DNA of 64,000 bases from Saccharopolyspora elongata (GCF_004348985.1 NZ_SMKW01000036.1:1-64000), one strand, 5' to 3'. Positions 20,408 through 29,570 are shown, counted from the stretch's first letter. A program made the numbers and translations. The notes: generated by a model not told the origin, from the sequence alone.

Positions 20408-21676
20408 ATGACTGCTGCCGCCCATGCCCAGAATTCGGCGAAGAAGACCTACGACCTGGGCAATGCCGTCGAACTGGTGTCCAAGGAAGAGGGCCACCGG
20501 CAGCCGCTGGCCCCGGAATTCGTCTCCTTGGAAGACTTCTCCCCGCTCGAGGTCGCGTACGACTTCGGCCGGATCCGCCGCGAGGACATCGAGGCCGGCC
20601 CGCGTTCCATCTGGCGCTACAAGCAGCTGCTCCCGGTTCCCTCCAACGTCGAGGAGCACCCGAACACCGACCCGGGCTGTACCCGGCTGATCCGGGCCGA
20701 CAACCTCGCGAAGGCGTTGGGCGTCAAGCGGATCTGGATCAAGGACGACACCGGCAACCCCACCCACTCCTTCAAGGACCGCGTCGTCGCGGTGGCGCTG
20801 GCCGCCGCACGCGAATTCGGCTTCAAGGTGCTGGCCTGCCCCTCCACCGGCAACCTCGCCAACGCGGTGGCCGCAGCCGCGGCCCGCGCCGGCTGGGACT
20901 CGGTGGTGCTGGTGCCCAAGACCCTGGAGCGCGCCAAGATCCTGATGAGCGCGGTCTACGACGGTTCGCTGCTGGCCGTCGACGGCAACTACGACGACGT
21001 GAACCGGTTGGCCACCGAACTCGCCGCCGAGCACGAGGACTGGGCGTTCGTCAACGTCAACGTGCGGCCCTACTACTCCGAAGGCTCGAAGACGCTGGCC
21101 TTCGAGGTCGCCGAGCAGCTCGGCTGGCGCATCCCCGAGCAGATCGTGGTGCCGATCGCCTCCGGCTCGCAGCTGACCAAGGTCTACAAGGGATTCAACG
21201 AGCTCGGCCAGGTCGGTCTGGTGGAGCCGAGCCCGGTGCGGATCTTCGGCGCGCAGGCCACCGGCTGCTCCCCGGTGTCGACGGCGTACAAGAACGGCCA
21301 CGACGTGGTCCAGCCGGTGCGGCCGGACACCATCGCCCGGTCGCTGGCCATCGGCGCTCCCGCCGACGGCCCCTACGTGCTCGACATCGTGCGCAAGACC
21401 GGCGGCGCCATCGAGGACGTCACCGACGACGAGGTCCGCGACGGCATCCGGCTGCTGGCGCGCACCGAGGGCATCTTCGCCGAGACGGCCGGTGGGGTCA
21501 CCGTGGCCACGGCGAAGAAGCTCATCGAGGCGGGCAAGATCGACCCGGATGCCGAGACCGTGCTGCTGATCACCGGTGATGGCCTGAAGACCCTGGACGC
21601 GGTGCAGGACCAGATCGGCCCGAAGGCCACCGTCGCGCCGACCACCGAAGCGGTCAACCAGGCGCTCGGCCTCTGA
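20408..21676 (+). CDS. thrC: Threonine synthase
   Basis: 422 aa fold-type II PLP enzyme converting O-phosphohomoserine to threonine plus phosphate, the last step of threonine synthesis. The PLP Lys is K123 in NPTHSFKDRVV, the phosphate-binding loop is CPSTGNLANAVAA near 160, and IASGSQLTKVYKGF near 255 fits the family. ATG 20408 is 7 nt after AGGAGAGGA. A SAM-I riboswitch precedes it, linking threonine output to methionine/SAM status at the homoserine branch point. It lies between holA and comEC, on the strand opposite to both. Confidence 0.96.
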   Translation: MTAAAHAQNSAKKTYDLGNAVELVSKEEGHRQPLAPEFVSLEDFSPLEVAYDFGRIRREDIEAGPRSIWRYKQLLPVPSNVEEHPNTDPGCTRLIRADNLAKALGVKRIWIKDDTGNPTHSFKDRVVAVALAAAREFGFKVLACPSTGNLANAVAAAAARAGWDSVVLVPKTLERAKILMSAVYDGSLLAVDGNYDDVNRLATELAAEHEDWAFVNVNVRPYYSEGSKTLAFEVAEQLGWRIPEQIVVPIASGSQLTKVYKGFNELGQVGLVEPSPVRIFGAQATGCSPVSTAYKNGHDVVQPVRPDTIARSLAIGAPADGPYVLDIVRKTGGAIEDVTDDEVRDGIRLLARTEGIFAETAGGVTVATAKKLIEAGKIDPDAETVLLITGDGLKTLDAVQDQIGPKATVAPTTEAVNQALGL

Positions 21677-21701
21677 GCCGACCCGGCGACCTGATTCGAG
21701 G

Positions 21702-21738
21702 GCGCGGCGTCACCGCACGGCGGTGGCGCCGCGCTTTC
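21702..21738. terminator. thrC / comEC convergent terminator
   Basis: GCGCGGCGTCACCGC (21702-21716) pairs with GCGGTGGCGCCGCGC (21720-21734) with one mismatch and a 3-nt loop, followed by TTTCG. It lies between convergent genes. Confidence 0.8.
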
Positions 21739-21778
21739 GTCCACAAGGGACGAACACGGGTGCTCGGGTCGCCTCGTC

Positions 21779-24130
21779 CTACGACTCGCCTGCGCGCAGC
21801 GGGTCGCCCCGGGCTACGTAGCGGGGGCCCTGCGGGCCGGGCAGGATCGCGATATCTCCTTCCTGGTCGGTGCGCAGCACTTTCGTGCCCGCACGGATGA
21901 GGTTGTCGACGATGAACGGGCTGGGGTGCCCGTAGGTGTTGCCGGCGCCGACGCTGATCACGGCCAGCCTCGGGCGCACTGCTTGCAGGAAACGCGGTGC
22001 GGTGTAACGGGATCCGTGGTGCGGGACCTTGAGCACATCGGCCCGGAGATCCGCACCGGAGGACACCAGCCGCCCCTGCCCGGGCAGTTCGACGTCGCCG
22101 GTGAGCAGGACCCGACCGGCCGGGGTGGTCGCCAGCAGCACGATCGACGCGTCGTTGGCGTCGTCGGCCGACTGCGTGCGGGCCAGCACCGGGTCCGGGC
22201 CGAGAACGTCCAGGACCAGCCCCGGCCAGGCCGCGCGCTGACCGGACAGCAGCGGCACGACCGGAACCCGGTGCGCGCGGGCATCCCTCGCGACGTCGTC
22301 CATCGCCCACGCCGGCTGCCGCAGCGGGCCGATCGCGACCGCGTCGACGGGGATCTTCCCCATCAGCGCGGCCAGCCCGCTCACGTGATCGGCGTGCAGG
22401 TGGGTGAGCACCGCCAGCGGGATCCGGCGAATCCCGAGCCTCCGCAGGCATTCCGCGGCCCGTTGCGGATCCGGCCCGGTGTCGACCACCACCGCCTCGT
22501 TCGGGCGGCCGGTGGCCAGCACCAGCCCATCGCCTTGGCCGACGTCGCAGGCGACCACGCTCCAGCCCGGCACCGGCCAGCCCGGCAGCACGGTGCGCAC
22601 CGGCACCACGACCAGCACCACGAGCAACAGCCCCACCGCGACCACCAGGCGAATCCGCTTGCCGCGCAAGGCGATCAGCCCGACCGCCGCGATCACCGCG
22701 AGCGCGATCCCGCCGACGGTGCCCGATGGCCAGTCGAACGCCGCGCCGGGAACCGCTGCGGCCCGCTCGGCGACCAGGATGATCCACTCCAGCTCCGGCG
22801 CCGCCAGCCGGCCGAACACGCCGGCCGACCAGGCCGATACCGGCGCCACCACGGTGGCCAGGACGCCGAACACCGTCGCCGGTGCGACGACGGGCCCGGC
22901 CAGCATGTTCGCCGGCACCGCCACCAGGCTGACCTCGCCGGAGAGCGCCGCGATCAGCGGAGCCGTGACGACGTGCGCCGCCAGCGGCACGGCGATCGCC
23001 TCCGCCAACCCGATGGGCACTCCCCTCACCCGCAGCGCCAATGACCACACCGGTGCCAGCAGCACCAGCCCGGCAGTGGCCGCGACCGACAACGCGAATC
23101 CTGCGCTCGTTGCCAGGTCTGGCAGGAGCAGCAGCAAGCCGATCACGCTCGCGGACAGCGCCGGCAACGCCGACCGCTGCCTGCCCAGCACCAATGCGAG
23201 CAACGTGATCGCGCCCATCACCGCCGCGCGCAACACGCTCGGTTCCGGTCCGGCCAGGACGACGAACCCGACGAGCGCCCCGCCCGCACCCACGGCCGAC
23301 ATGACCGGCCCCGCGCCGACCAGGTGCAGCAGCACCAGCACCGCGCCGCACACGATCGCTAGGTTGGCGCCCGAAACCGCCGTCAGGTGGGACAGCCCGG
23401 CGGTCTCGAAGTTCTGCTCCACCTCCGGCGGCAGCCGCCCGGTGTCGCCGACCACCAGCCCCGGCAGCAGCCCCGCGGCGGCCGGGCCGAGCACGTCGGC
23501 CGAGACCCGCCGCAGGCCGTCCCGCAAGTCCTCCGCGACACGCTGCCAGCCCGGCGCGGCCACGACGTCGGCCGGTGGGCCGAACACCTGGAAAGCCGCG
23601 ACCGTGAGCTCGCCGGCACGCGGCGGGGAGACCTTGCCGGTCGCCGTAACCTGTTGCCCGGCAATGAGGTTCCGCCACTGCTCAGTCGGGACCAGCAGCA
23701 CCACCGATCCGTCTGCCAGCACCCGACGCCCGGCCAACTCGCCTGCCTGCAACTCGGCGCGGACCAGCGATCTGTCCGCCGCTCGCCGGGCTCCGAAGGA
23801 CGCACCGCGCAACGGAGCCGGCGCGCTCGTCAGCGTGACTCGCAGCGTCGCCCGTTCGCCGTGTCCGGCGGCCAGCCGCACCGGATGGTGCTCAACCGCG
23901 TGGACGCGAACCGCGATCCCGGTGGCGGCAACGCCCGCCAGCAGCAGGACCACGAGAGCACCCCTGGCGACCGGCCGGGCGCGTACCGCCTTCCACACCA
24001 GTGGCGCGGCCAGCAGGGCGAGCAACGCCACGACCGCGGCCGGAGCCCAACCCGCCAGCAATCCGGTCAACGTCACGGCCCAGACCGCGAGCGCGGTCGG
24101 GACCAGGCGCAGGTCGAGTCTCGCGATCAC
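21779..24130 (-). CDS. comEC: ComEC/Rec2 DNA-uptake channel protein
   Basis: 783 aa polytopic membrane protein with the full domain order: N-terminal transmembrane/DUF4131 region (to about 200), central Competence domain with many helices (about 220-490; GLSHLTAVSGANLAIVCGAV is diagnostic), and a C-terminal metallo-beta-lactamase-like domain (about 530-783; VACDVGQGDGLVL and the metal motif THLHADHVSG near 578). In competent bacteria it forms the channel that brings single-stranded DNA across the membrane. GTG 24130 overlaps the comEA stop by 4 nt (GTGA), showing translational coupling. Natural competence is not established for this group. Confidence 0.93.
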   Translation of the reverse strand: MIARLDLRLVPTALAVWAVTLTGLLAGWAPAAVVALLALLAAPLVWKAVRARPVARGALVVLLLAGVAATGIAVRVHAVEHHPVRLAAGHGERATLRVTLTSAPAPLRGASFGARRAADRSLVRAELQAGELAGRRVLADGSVVLLVPTEQWRNLIAGQQVTATGKVSPPRAGELTVAAFQVFGPPADVVAAPGWQRVAEDLRDGLRRVSADVLGPAAAGLLPGLVVGDTGRLPPEVEQNFETAGLSHLTAVSGANLAIVCGAVLVLLHLVGAGPVMSAVGAGGALVGFVVLAGPEPSVLRAAVMGAITLLALVLGRQRSALPALSASVIGLLLLLPDLATSAGFALSVAATAGLVLLAPVWSLALRVRGVPIGLAEAIAVPLAAHVVTAPLIAALSGEVSLVAVPANMLAGPVVAPATVFGVLATVVAPVSAWSAGVFGRLAAPELEWIILVAERAAAVPGAAFDWPSGTVGGIALAVIAAVGLIALRGKRIRLVVAVGLLLVVLVVVPVRTVLPGWPVPGWSVVACDVGQGDGLVLATGRPNEAVVVDTGPDPQRAAECLRRLGIRRIPLAVLTHLHADHVSGLAALMGKIPVDAVAIGPLRQPAWAMDDVARDARAHRVPVVPLLSGQRAAWPGLVLDVLGPDPVLARTQSADDANDASIVLLATTPAGRVLLTGDVELPGQGRLVSSGADLRADVLKVPHHGSRYTAPRFLQAVRPRLAVISVGAGNTYGHPSPFIVDNLIRAGTKVLRTDQEGDIAILPGPQGPRYVARGDPLRAGES

Positions 24131-24906
24131 ACCCGCACCACCTCCCGCAGCCGGTCGAACCGGGTTTCGCCGATCCCGCCGACCTCCTTCAGCTGCTCCA
24201 CCGAGTCGAAGCGGCCGTGTTCGGCCCGCCACTGCACGATCCGCTTGGCGGTGACCTCGCCGATGCCTGGTAGTTCATCGAGTTCGTCCTCCGTCGCGAT
24301 GTTCAGGTCGACCTTTCCGTCGCCGCCGGGTTGTCCGGGCTGCGGCGCCCCCGGCACGGCGACGTAGAGCTGCTCGCCATCGGTCAGTCGGCGAGCCAGG
24401 TTGAGACCCGTCAGGTCCGTGTCCGGCAGCGGACCACCGGCCGACGCGACGGCGTCGGCCACCCGGGCGCCGGGCGGCACGGTGACCAGGCCCGGGCGAG
24501 CCACCCGGCCGACGACGCTGACGACGAGCTCCGGCGGCGCCGCCGTCGCGACCGGGGCCGGCGGCGGCACGATCGGCGGCGGCGCGGGTTCCGCCGTGGG
24601 CTGACCGGACCACGTCGCGGCCACGATGCAGACCAGCACCACCAAGGACACCAGGGCGAGCGCGAGCACACCGATTCGACCGGGGTCCACTCTGGACCTC
24701 AGCAGGGGCTCTGGTAGCCATCTCTCGGCCAGCCGCCGCCAAGGCGAGCCGGATCCGGTATCCGGTGGCGGCGCCGAGTAGTTCGGACCGGCGCGCTCCG
24801 CCGGATCATCACGGGACGCATGCCGCCGAAGGGTCTGCAGCCTGCTTCGCGGATCTAGTTCCTCGAATTCGTCTGCTCTGGAACGAAAACTCCGGATGTC
24901 AAACAT
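24127..24906 (-). CDS. comEA: ComEA-type helix-hairpin-helix DNA-binding protein
   Basis: 259 aa. A polar N-terminus of about 75 residues is followed by one transmembrane segment (IGVLALALVSLVVLVCIVAA), a Pro/Ala-rich linker, an SLBB domain (VVSVVGRVARPGLVTVPPG, about 130-185) and two helix-hairpin-helix motifs at the end (LNIATEDELDELPGIGEVTA and VEQLKEVGGIGETRFDRLRE). ComEA binds double-stranded DNA outside the membrane and passes it to ComEC. It is the first gene of the comEA-comEC operon, 4-nt overlap. Confidence 0.92.
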   Translation of the reverse strand: MFDIRSFRSRADEFEELDPRSRLQTLRRHASRDDPAERAGPNYSAPPPDTGSGSPWRRLAERWLPEPLLRSRVDPGRIGVLALALVSLVVLVCIVAATWSGQPTAEPAPPPIVPPPAPVATAAPPELVVSVVGRVARPGLVTVPPGARVADAVASAGGPLPDTDLTGLNLARRLTDGEQLYVAVPGAPQPGQPGGDGKVDLNIATEDELDELPGIGEVTAKRIVQWRAEHGRFDSVEQLKEVGGIGETRFDRLREVVRV

Positions 24907-25029
24907 GCGGTCGACGGTAGAGCAGACGAAAGTCGTTCCGCAGCTTTATTTTTCGCGGATAAGACCACTGTGGATCAGATCAGCGATGGATTCAGCTCGA
25001 AGGTGTGGAATCCGCCAGTCGAAAGGTTT

Positions 25030-25887
25030 TCAGGCGTCCGAACGCCACCCGTTCGGGAGCACCACGACACCCACCGCGCCCGGTCCGATGTGCGCGCCGA
25101 TCACCGCGCCCACCTCCGAAACGACGCAATCCACCGAGTCACCGAGCTCGGCGCGGATCTGACCGGCGAGCCGCTCGGCGCGCTCCGGCGCGGCCAGGTG
25201 GTGCACCGCGATCGCGGCCCGAGAACCCGCCGCGCGCAACGAAATCTCCAGCAACCGGGCCATCGCCCGGGTGGTCGTGCGCACCTTCTCCAACGCGTCG
25301 ATGCGACCGTCGTGCACGTGCAACAGCGGCTTTATGGCCAACGCGGTGCCCAACACCGCCGCAGCGGTCCCGATCCGCCCACCACGCCGCAGGTATTCCA
25401 AGGTCTGCACGGAGAACAACGTCGTCGTGCGCTCGGCGGTCGAAACCGCGACGCGCTCCACCTCGGTCAGCACAGCACCCGACTTCGCCGCCTCGGCGGC
25501 CGCGAGCACCGAAAAACCCAGCCCCATGGCGGTGGACCGGGAATCGACGACCCGGACCCGCTCGGGATCGACCTCGCGAGCGGCCAGCCGCGCCGCGTCC
25601 CAGGTGCCCGACAGCTGCCGCGACAGGTGCACCGCCACCACGCCGTCGGCACCGCCGTCCAACGCGTCCTGATAGGCCTGCGCCAGTTCCTGCGGCGTCG
25701 CACCGGCAGTGGTGACCCGGTGCTTGCGGTCGAAAGCGCGCGCGAGATCGCCGGGACCGAAATCCGACTCGTCGACCGCGGCGGCCCCATCCACGCTGAC
25801 GTGCAACGGAACGGTCCGCACCGCGTACTGCGCGGCGTATCCCGCCGGCAGGTACGCCGTCGAATCGGTGACGACTGCAATGGGCAC
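25030..25887 (-). CDS. DegV family fatty-acid-binding protein
   Basis: 285 aa. It opens with the family hallmark VVTDSTAYLP, and the mid-protein segments VAVHLSRQLSGTWDAA and VRVVDSRSTAMGLGF are the lipid-binding DegV blocks. Family members (FakB) bind fatty acids and present them to the kinase FakA, which phosphorylates them in Gram-positive bacteria; actinobacterial DegV proteins near gpgP are less studied. GTG start at 25887. It lies between comEA and gpgP on the same strand. Confidence 0.88.
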   Translation of the reverse strand: MPIAVVTDSTAYLPAGYAAQYAVRTVPLHVSVDGAAAVDESDFGPGDLARAFDRKHRVTTAGATPQELAQAYQDALDGGADGVVAVHLSRQLSGTWDAARLAAREVDPERVRVVDSRSTAMGLGFSVLAAAEAAKSGAVLTEVERVAVSTAERTTTLFSVQTLEYLRRGGRIGTAAAVLGTALAIKPLLHVHDGRIDALEKVRTTTRAMARLLEISLRAAGSRAAIAVHHLAAPERAERLAGQIRAELGDSVDCVVSEVGAVIGAHIGPGAVGVVVLPNGWRSDA

Positions 25888-25921
25888 GCCGCAACCCTAC
25901 GACGTCACGGGCAGAACGCGA

Positions 25922-26536
25922 TCAGCCCTCGACCCCGGCGTTGAAGGCGACCAGCCGCCAGCGGCCGTCATCGCCGCCGCGCCGCTTCAGCACGACCCAG
26001 TGGCAGTTGCCGATACCGCCCAGACCCGGCCACAGGTCCAGCGGCAGGCCGACCAGCTTGGCGGTCAGCGCGGTGATCAGCCCGCCATGGGCGCACAGCA
26101 ACGCGGAGCCTCGCGGCCGGCCGTCGAGCTCCTCGACGACCTCCAGCGCGCGCTCGGCCACCTCGACGCGGGACTCGCCGCCCGGCGGCGCCCACGTCGG
26201 GTCGGCCCGCCACGTGCTCAAAGCCCCAGGCCAGCCCCGCTCGACCTCCGCGACGCTGAGCCCCTGCCACTCCCCGAGGTGCGTCTCGCGCAGCCGCTTG
26301 TCCAGCCGCACCGAAGCCCCGCTGACCTCGGCGAACGCGGCCGCCGTCGTGCGGGCCCGGTTCAGGTCGGAGCTGAGCGCGGTGTCCGGGGCGAACCGGG
26401 CGATCGCCGGCGCCGCGCGCCGGGCCTGCTCCTGGCCGGTCTCGGTCAGCGAGCTGTCGAGATGCCCCTGCATGCGGCCCGTGGCGTTGTAGTCGGTCTC
26501 CCCGTGCCGCCAGAGCACCAGCTGGTCGAGGCTCAC
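25922..26536 (-). CDS. gpgP: Histidine phosphatase, probable glucosyl-3-phosphoglycerate phosphatase
   Basis: 204 aa phosphoglycerate-mutase-like phosphatase. The catalytic motif is LWRHGETDYNATGRMQ near residue 7, the acid/base Glu region is RETHLGEWQGLS near 80, and the second His is in LLCAHGGLITALTAKLVG near 152. In M. tuberculosis the gene after nadD and rsfS is gpgP, the phosphatase for the glucosylglycerate step of methylglucose lipopolysaccharide synthesis; the same order here supports that name. GTG 26536 overlaps the rsfS stop by 4 nt. Confidence 0.82.
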   Translation of the reverse strand: MSLDQLVLWRHGETDYNATGRMQGHLDSSLTETGQEQARRAAPAIARFAPDTALSSDLNRARTTAAAFAEVSGASVRLDKRLRETHLGEWQGLSVAEVERGWPGALSTWRADPTWAPPGGESRVEVAERALEVVEELDGRPRGSALLCAHGGLITALTAKLVGLPLDLWPGLGGIGNCHWVVLKRRGGDDGRWRLVAFNAGVEG

Positions 26537-26931
26537 GCTTCGGCGTCCGGCGAGTCCGCCTCGGCGGGCGCGTTCTGGTCCTCGAACTCGATCCGCGGGC
26601 AGTCCTTCCACAGCCGTTCCAGCTGGTAGAAGGCGCGCTCGTCGGAGTGCTGGACGTGCACCACGACGTCGACGAAGTCCAGCAGGACCCACCGGCCCTC
26701 GCGCGCGCCTTCGCGGCGCACCGGCTTGGACCCGGCGGCGCGCAGCTTCTCCTCGACCGCGTCGACGATCGCTTCGACGTGCCGCTCGTTGGGCGCGGAT
26801 GCGATCAGGAAGCAGTCGGTGATGACCAGCTGCTCGGAGACATCGAGCAGGACCACGTCGGTGGCCTTCTTGTCCGCCGCGGCCTGCGCCGCGATCAGAG
26901 CCAGCCGTCGGGCGTTCTCGGTGGCTGCCAC
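26533..26931 (-). CDS. rsfS: Ribosomal silencing factor RsfS
   Basis: 132 aa, Iojap/RsfS fold. It binds ribosomal protein L14 and blocks joining of 30S and 50S subunits under starvation. Conserved blocks are ATDVVLLDVSEQLVITDCFLIASAPNERHVEAI (in segments) and GREGRWVLLDFVDVVVHVQHSDERAFYQLERLW. The C-terminal tail is acidic. The GTG at 26931 has GAGGAG five nt upstream. It is co-transcribed with nadD upstream and coupled to gpgP downstream. Confidence 0.95.
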   Translation of the reverse strand: MAATENARRLALIAAQAAADKKATDVVLLDVSEQLVITDCFLIASAPNERHVEAIVDAVEEKLRAAGSKPVRREGAREGRWVLLDFVDVVVHVQHSDERAFYQLERLWKDCPRIEFEDQNAPAEADSPDAEA

Positions 26932-27123
26932 GTCACTCCTCTCGGGTGGGTCAGGTGTGCGACCCACGCCGGGTAGAGGATAGCCAGCCCGCCCCACACC
27001 AGGCCGAACCCGTCTCCACGGCCACCGGGCCGCGACATCCGTCACGCCCGAAGCGCGCCACTTCCGGGAACACCAGAAGTCCCACCTGGTCAAACAGGCG
27101 CGGGAACCGGAGCTCACCGCCGG

Positions 27124-27747
27124 TCAGGACGGCGACGCCGGTCCCCACTCGGTTCCGGAGTCGTCCCGGTACAGGCCTCGCTTGGTGATGTACTGCACGA
27201 TTCCGTCCGGGACCAGGTACCAGACCGGCAGGCCCGCCCGGACCCGGTCCCGGCAGCCGGTCGACGAGATCGCCATCGCCGGGATCTCCACCAGCGACAC
27301 CGCCCCCGCGGGCAGGTGGGCGCCGTTGAGCGAGTAGCCGGGCCGGGTCACGCCGATGAAGTGCGCCAGGTCGAAGAGCTCTTCGACCCGGTGCCAGGAC
27401 AGGATCTGCTCCAGCGCGTCCGCACCGGTGATGAAGTACAGCTCCGCGTCCGGGAACTGCTGGTGCAGATCCGTGAGGGTGTCCGCGGTGTAGGTCGGGC
27501 CGCTTCGGTCGATGTCGACGCGGCTGACCAGGAATCGCGGGTTGGACGCGGTGGCGATCACCGTCATCAGGTAGCGGTCCTCGGCGGGGCTGACCACCTC
27601 GTGGCTCTTCTGCCAAGGCTGGCCGGTGGGCACGAAGACGACCAGTTCCAGGCCGAACTGGGCCTGCACCTCGCTGGCCGCGACCAGGTGTCCGTGATGA
27701 ATGGGATCGAAGGTGCCACCCATGACCCCGATCCTGCGACGAGACAT
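27124..27747 (-). CDS. nadD: Nicotinate-nucleotide adenylyltransferase
   Basis: 207 aa nucleotidyltransferase that makes nicotinic acid adenine dinucleotide from NaMN and ATP in NAD synthesis. The first ATP motif is [15 protein letters not shown] near residue 7 and the second [13 protein letters not shown] near 172; [20 protein letters not shown] is also diagnostic. The ATG at 27747 gives the standard N-terminus; a longer in-frame start at 27834 would add a non-conserved Arg-rich extension. Confidence 0.95.
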   Translation of the reverse strand: MSRRRIGVMGGTFDPIHHGHLVAASEVQAQFGLELVVFVPTGQPWQKSHEVVSPAEDRYLMTVIATASNPRFLVSRVDIDRSGPTYTADTLTDLHQQFPDAELYFITGADALEQILSWHRVEELFDLAHFIGVTRPGYSLNGAHLPAGAVSLVEIPAMAISSTGCRDRVRAGLPVWYLVPDGIVQYITKRGLYRDDSGTEWGPASPS

Positions 27748-27816
27748 AGCTGCCAAGCCTAGGAAGTCGACGTCCTGCGGTGGTCGGCGGGGCGTGCGTC
27801 GTACATCACCCCGGCT

Positions 27817-27908
27817 GTGGGGCCCGGCTCGCACTCCCCTGCGAACCGGGCCTCACGCCACGCCGACCGTGGAGCCCGGCCCACGCTCCCCCCTGAGCCG
27901 GGCCCCAC
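27817..27908. repeat. Two tandem palindromic repeats (REP-like)
   Basis: Hairpin 1 (27817-27856) has arms GTGGGGCCCGGCTCGC and GCGAACCGGGCCTCAC; hairpin 2 (27869-27908) has arms GTGGAGCCCGGC and GCCGGGCCCCAC. The two resemble each other and lie 12 bp apart, in the 286-bp gap between the ferredoxin stop and nadD. They could terminate the P450-ferredoxin transcript or be members of a repeated palindromic family. The rest of this gap shows no gene. Confidence 0.6.
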
Positions 27909-28033
27909 GGCCCTGCACGACCCTCGGCGGCTGGGGGCCCACCTCGGGTCGCCGGCGCTGCCGTTTCTCAGGCGCGCACCGGTGTGACGCGCGGACCCGG
28001 GCACCCATGACGCGGACACGAATGTGTCCTACG

Positions 28034-28255
28034 TCACTCTTCCGGGGCTACTACGTCGCCGGTCTCGGCGTCCTTGACCAGGATCGCCTCCACGGGGCAG
28101 GACTCCGCCGCGTCGACCACCTGATCGGCCGGGTCCACCGCCGCGTTCCTGGCGCAGCCGTATCCGTCCACCAGCTCGAAGTGATCAGGCGCGACACCGG
28201 CGCACATGCCGGAACCGATGCAGGTGTCCGCATCGACCTCGATCGTCCAGCTCAT
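28034..28255 (-). CDS. Ferredoxin, [3Fe-4S] type, partner of the P450
   Basis: 73 aa, acidic, single-cluster ferredoxin. The cluster motif is CIGSGMC (C12 and C18) plus C53 before Pro; the second residue position of a 4Fe motif is not Cys, indicating a [3Fe-4S] cluster. Such proteins pass electrons from an NAD(P)H reductase to actinomycete P450s. ATG 28255 is chosen because GAGGTGGG precedes it. It lies 28 bp downstream of the P450 gene on the same strand, so the pair is an operon. Confidence 0.93.
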   Translation of the reverse strand: MSWTIEVDADTCIGSGMCAGVAPDHFELVDGYGCARNAAVDPADQVVDAAESCPVEAILVKDAETGDVVAPEE

Positions 28256-28283
28256 TGCCCACCTCTTCCAGTTATGAGGGAGA

Positions 28284-29489
28284 TCACTCGACACCTTGCC
28301 ACGTCAGCACCATCCGCTGGGGCCCCCGGACGAGCATTCCGCTCTTCCACTCGACGTCTGCCGCGGACGTCGCGAACCGCAGCCCCGGCAGCCGGGTCAG
28401 CAGCGTGCGCAGCGCGACCTGCAGCTCCAGCCGCGCGAGCTGGGCGCCGAGGCAGTGGTGCGGGCCGTGCCCGAAGCCGAGGTGCGTCGCCTCCCGGCGG
28501 GTCAGGTCGAGCTGCTCGGGATCGCTGAACACCGCCTCGTCGCGGTTCGCGGCTGACGCGCTGACCATGACCGGCTCGCCGGCCCGCACCAGCACGCCGC
28601 CCAGCTCCACGTCCTCGGTGGCGTATCGCGGGAAGCCGGCGCCGACGCCGAGCGGCACGTAGCGCATCAGCTCCTCGACGGCCTGCGGCACCGCGTCGAG
28701 GTCCGCGCGCAGCTCGGCGAGCTGCTCCGGGTGCGTCAGCAGCACGTAGACGAAGTTCGGGATCTGGGTCGCGGTGGTCTCGTGACCGGCCACCAGGATC
28801 CCCGCCGCCAGCCGGACGAGTTCGTCCTCGGACAGCTTGTCCTGCTCGTCGCGGGCCGCGATCAACGCGCTGAGCAGGTCGTCGGCGGGTTCCTCGCGGC
28901 GTTGGGCGATCAGCCCGGCGATGTAGCCGAACATCTTGTCGATGTAGTCGGTCACCTGCTCCGGGGTGAGCTTCGTGGTGGACAGGAACGCGTCCGACCA
29001 CACCCGGAAGTCCCCGCGGTCGGCGTAGGGCACGCCGAGCAGTTCGCAGATGACGGTGATCGGCAGCGGCAGCGCGAATTCCTCGACGAGGTCGGTGGGG
29101 CCGCCTCGTTCGATCATCCGGTCCACCAGGCCGTCGGCGATCTCCTGGGTCCGCGGCCGCAGCTGTTCCACGCGACGCGCGGTGAAGGCCTTCGCCACCA
29201 GCTTGCGGAGGCGGGTGTGGTCCGGCGGGTCCATGCTGAGCAGTCCGCCTTGCGGGCTGTTCGGCCGCAGCCTCGGCTCGTCGTGGTCGAGTGCGGCGGC
29301 GCGGCTGAAGCGCGGGTCGCCCAGCACGATCTTGGTGTCTTCGTATCGGGTCGCGAGCCAAGCCGTCTCGCCGTAGGGCAGCTGGACCCGGGTCAGCGGT
29401 TCCTGCTCGCGCAGGCGGGCGTAGATGGGATCCAGGTTCAGCTTGTCGGCCGCGCTGAAGGGATAGGTCCTCGGCTCCGTGGTGGTCAT
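28284..29489 (-). CDS. Cytochrome P450
   Basis: 401 aa soluble bacterial P450. The I-helix oxygen-activating motif AGHETT is at 234-239, the K-helix ExxR is E273-R276, and the haem-binding FGHGPHHCLGA has the thiolate C346. It catalyses monooxygenation with electrons from the adjacent ferredoxin. The substrate is unknown. Regulation is suggested by a perfect 22-bp inverted repeat just upstream (29510-29531) and the TetR gene beyond it. No biosynthetic cluster surrounds it, so a xenobiotic or general metabolic role is as likely as secondary metabolism. Confidence 0.95.
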   Translation of the reverse strand: MTTTEPRTYPFSAADKLNLDPIYARLREQEPLTRVQLPYGETAWLATRYEDTKIVLGDPRFSRAAALDHDEPRLRPNSPQGGLLSMDPPDHTRLRKLVAKAFTARRVEQLRPRTQEIADGLVDRMIERGGPTDLVEEFALPLPITVICELLGVPYADRGDFRVWSDAFLSTTKLTPEQVTDYIDKMFGYIAGLIAQRREEPADDLLSALIAARDEQDKLSEDELVRLAAGILVAGHETTATQIPNFVYVLLTHPEQLAELRADLDAVPQAVEELMRYVPLGVGAGFPRYATEDVELGGVLVRAGEPVMVSASAANRDEAVFSDPEQLDLTRREATHLGFGHGPHHCLGAQLARLELQVALRTLLTRLPGLRFATSAADVEWKSGMLVRGPQRMVLTWQGVE

Positions 29490-29509
29490 GCACAGCTCCC
29501 GGTGGACGT

Positions 29510-29531
29510 GATGTAAGCAGGCGCTTACATC
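29510..29531. promoter_or_regulatory. TetR-type operator upstream of the P450
   Basis: Perfect 9-bp arms GATGTAAGC and GCTTACATC with a 4-nt spacer, 20 bp upstream of the P450 ATG and 39 bp after the TetR stop codon. TGTAAGC-N4-GCTTACA has the form of many TetR-family operators, and the neighbouring regulator is the obvious candidate. Confidence 0.8.
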
Positions 29532-29570
29532 ATCACCGTACGCGGGCCCCGGCGCAGGTGCACGCCTTGA

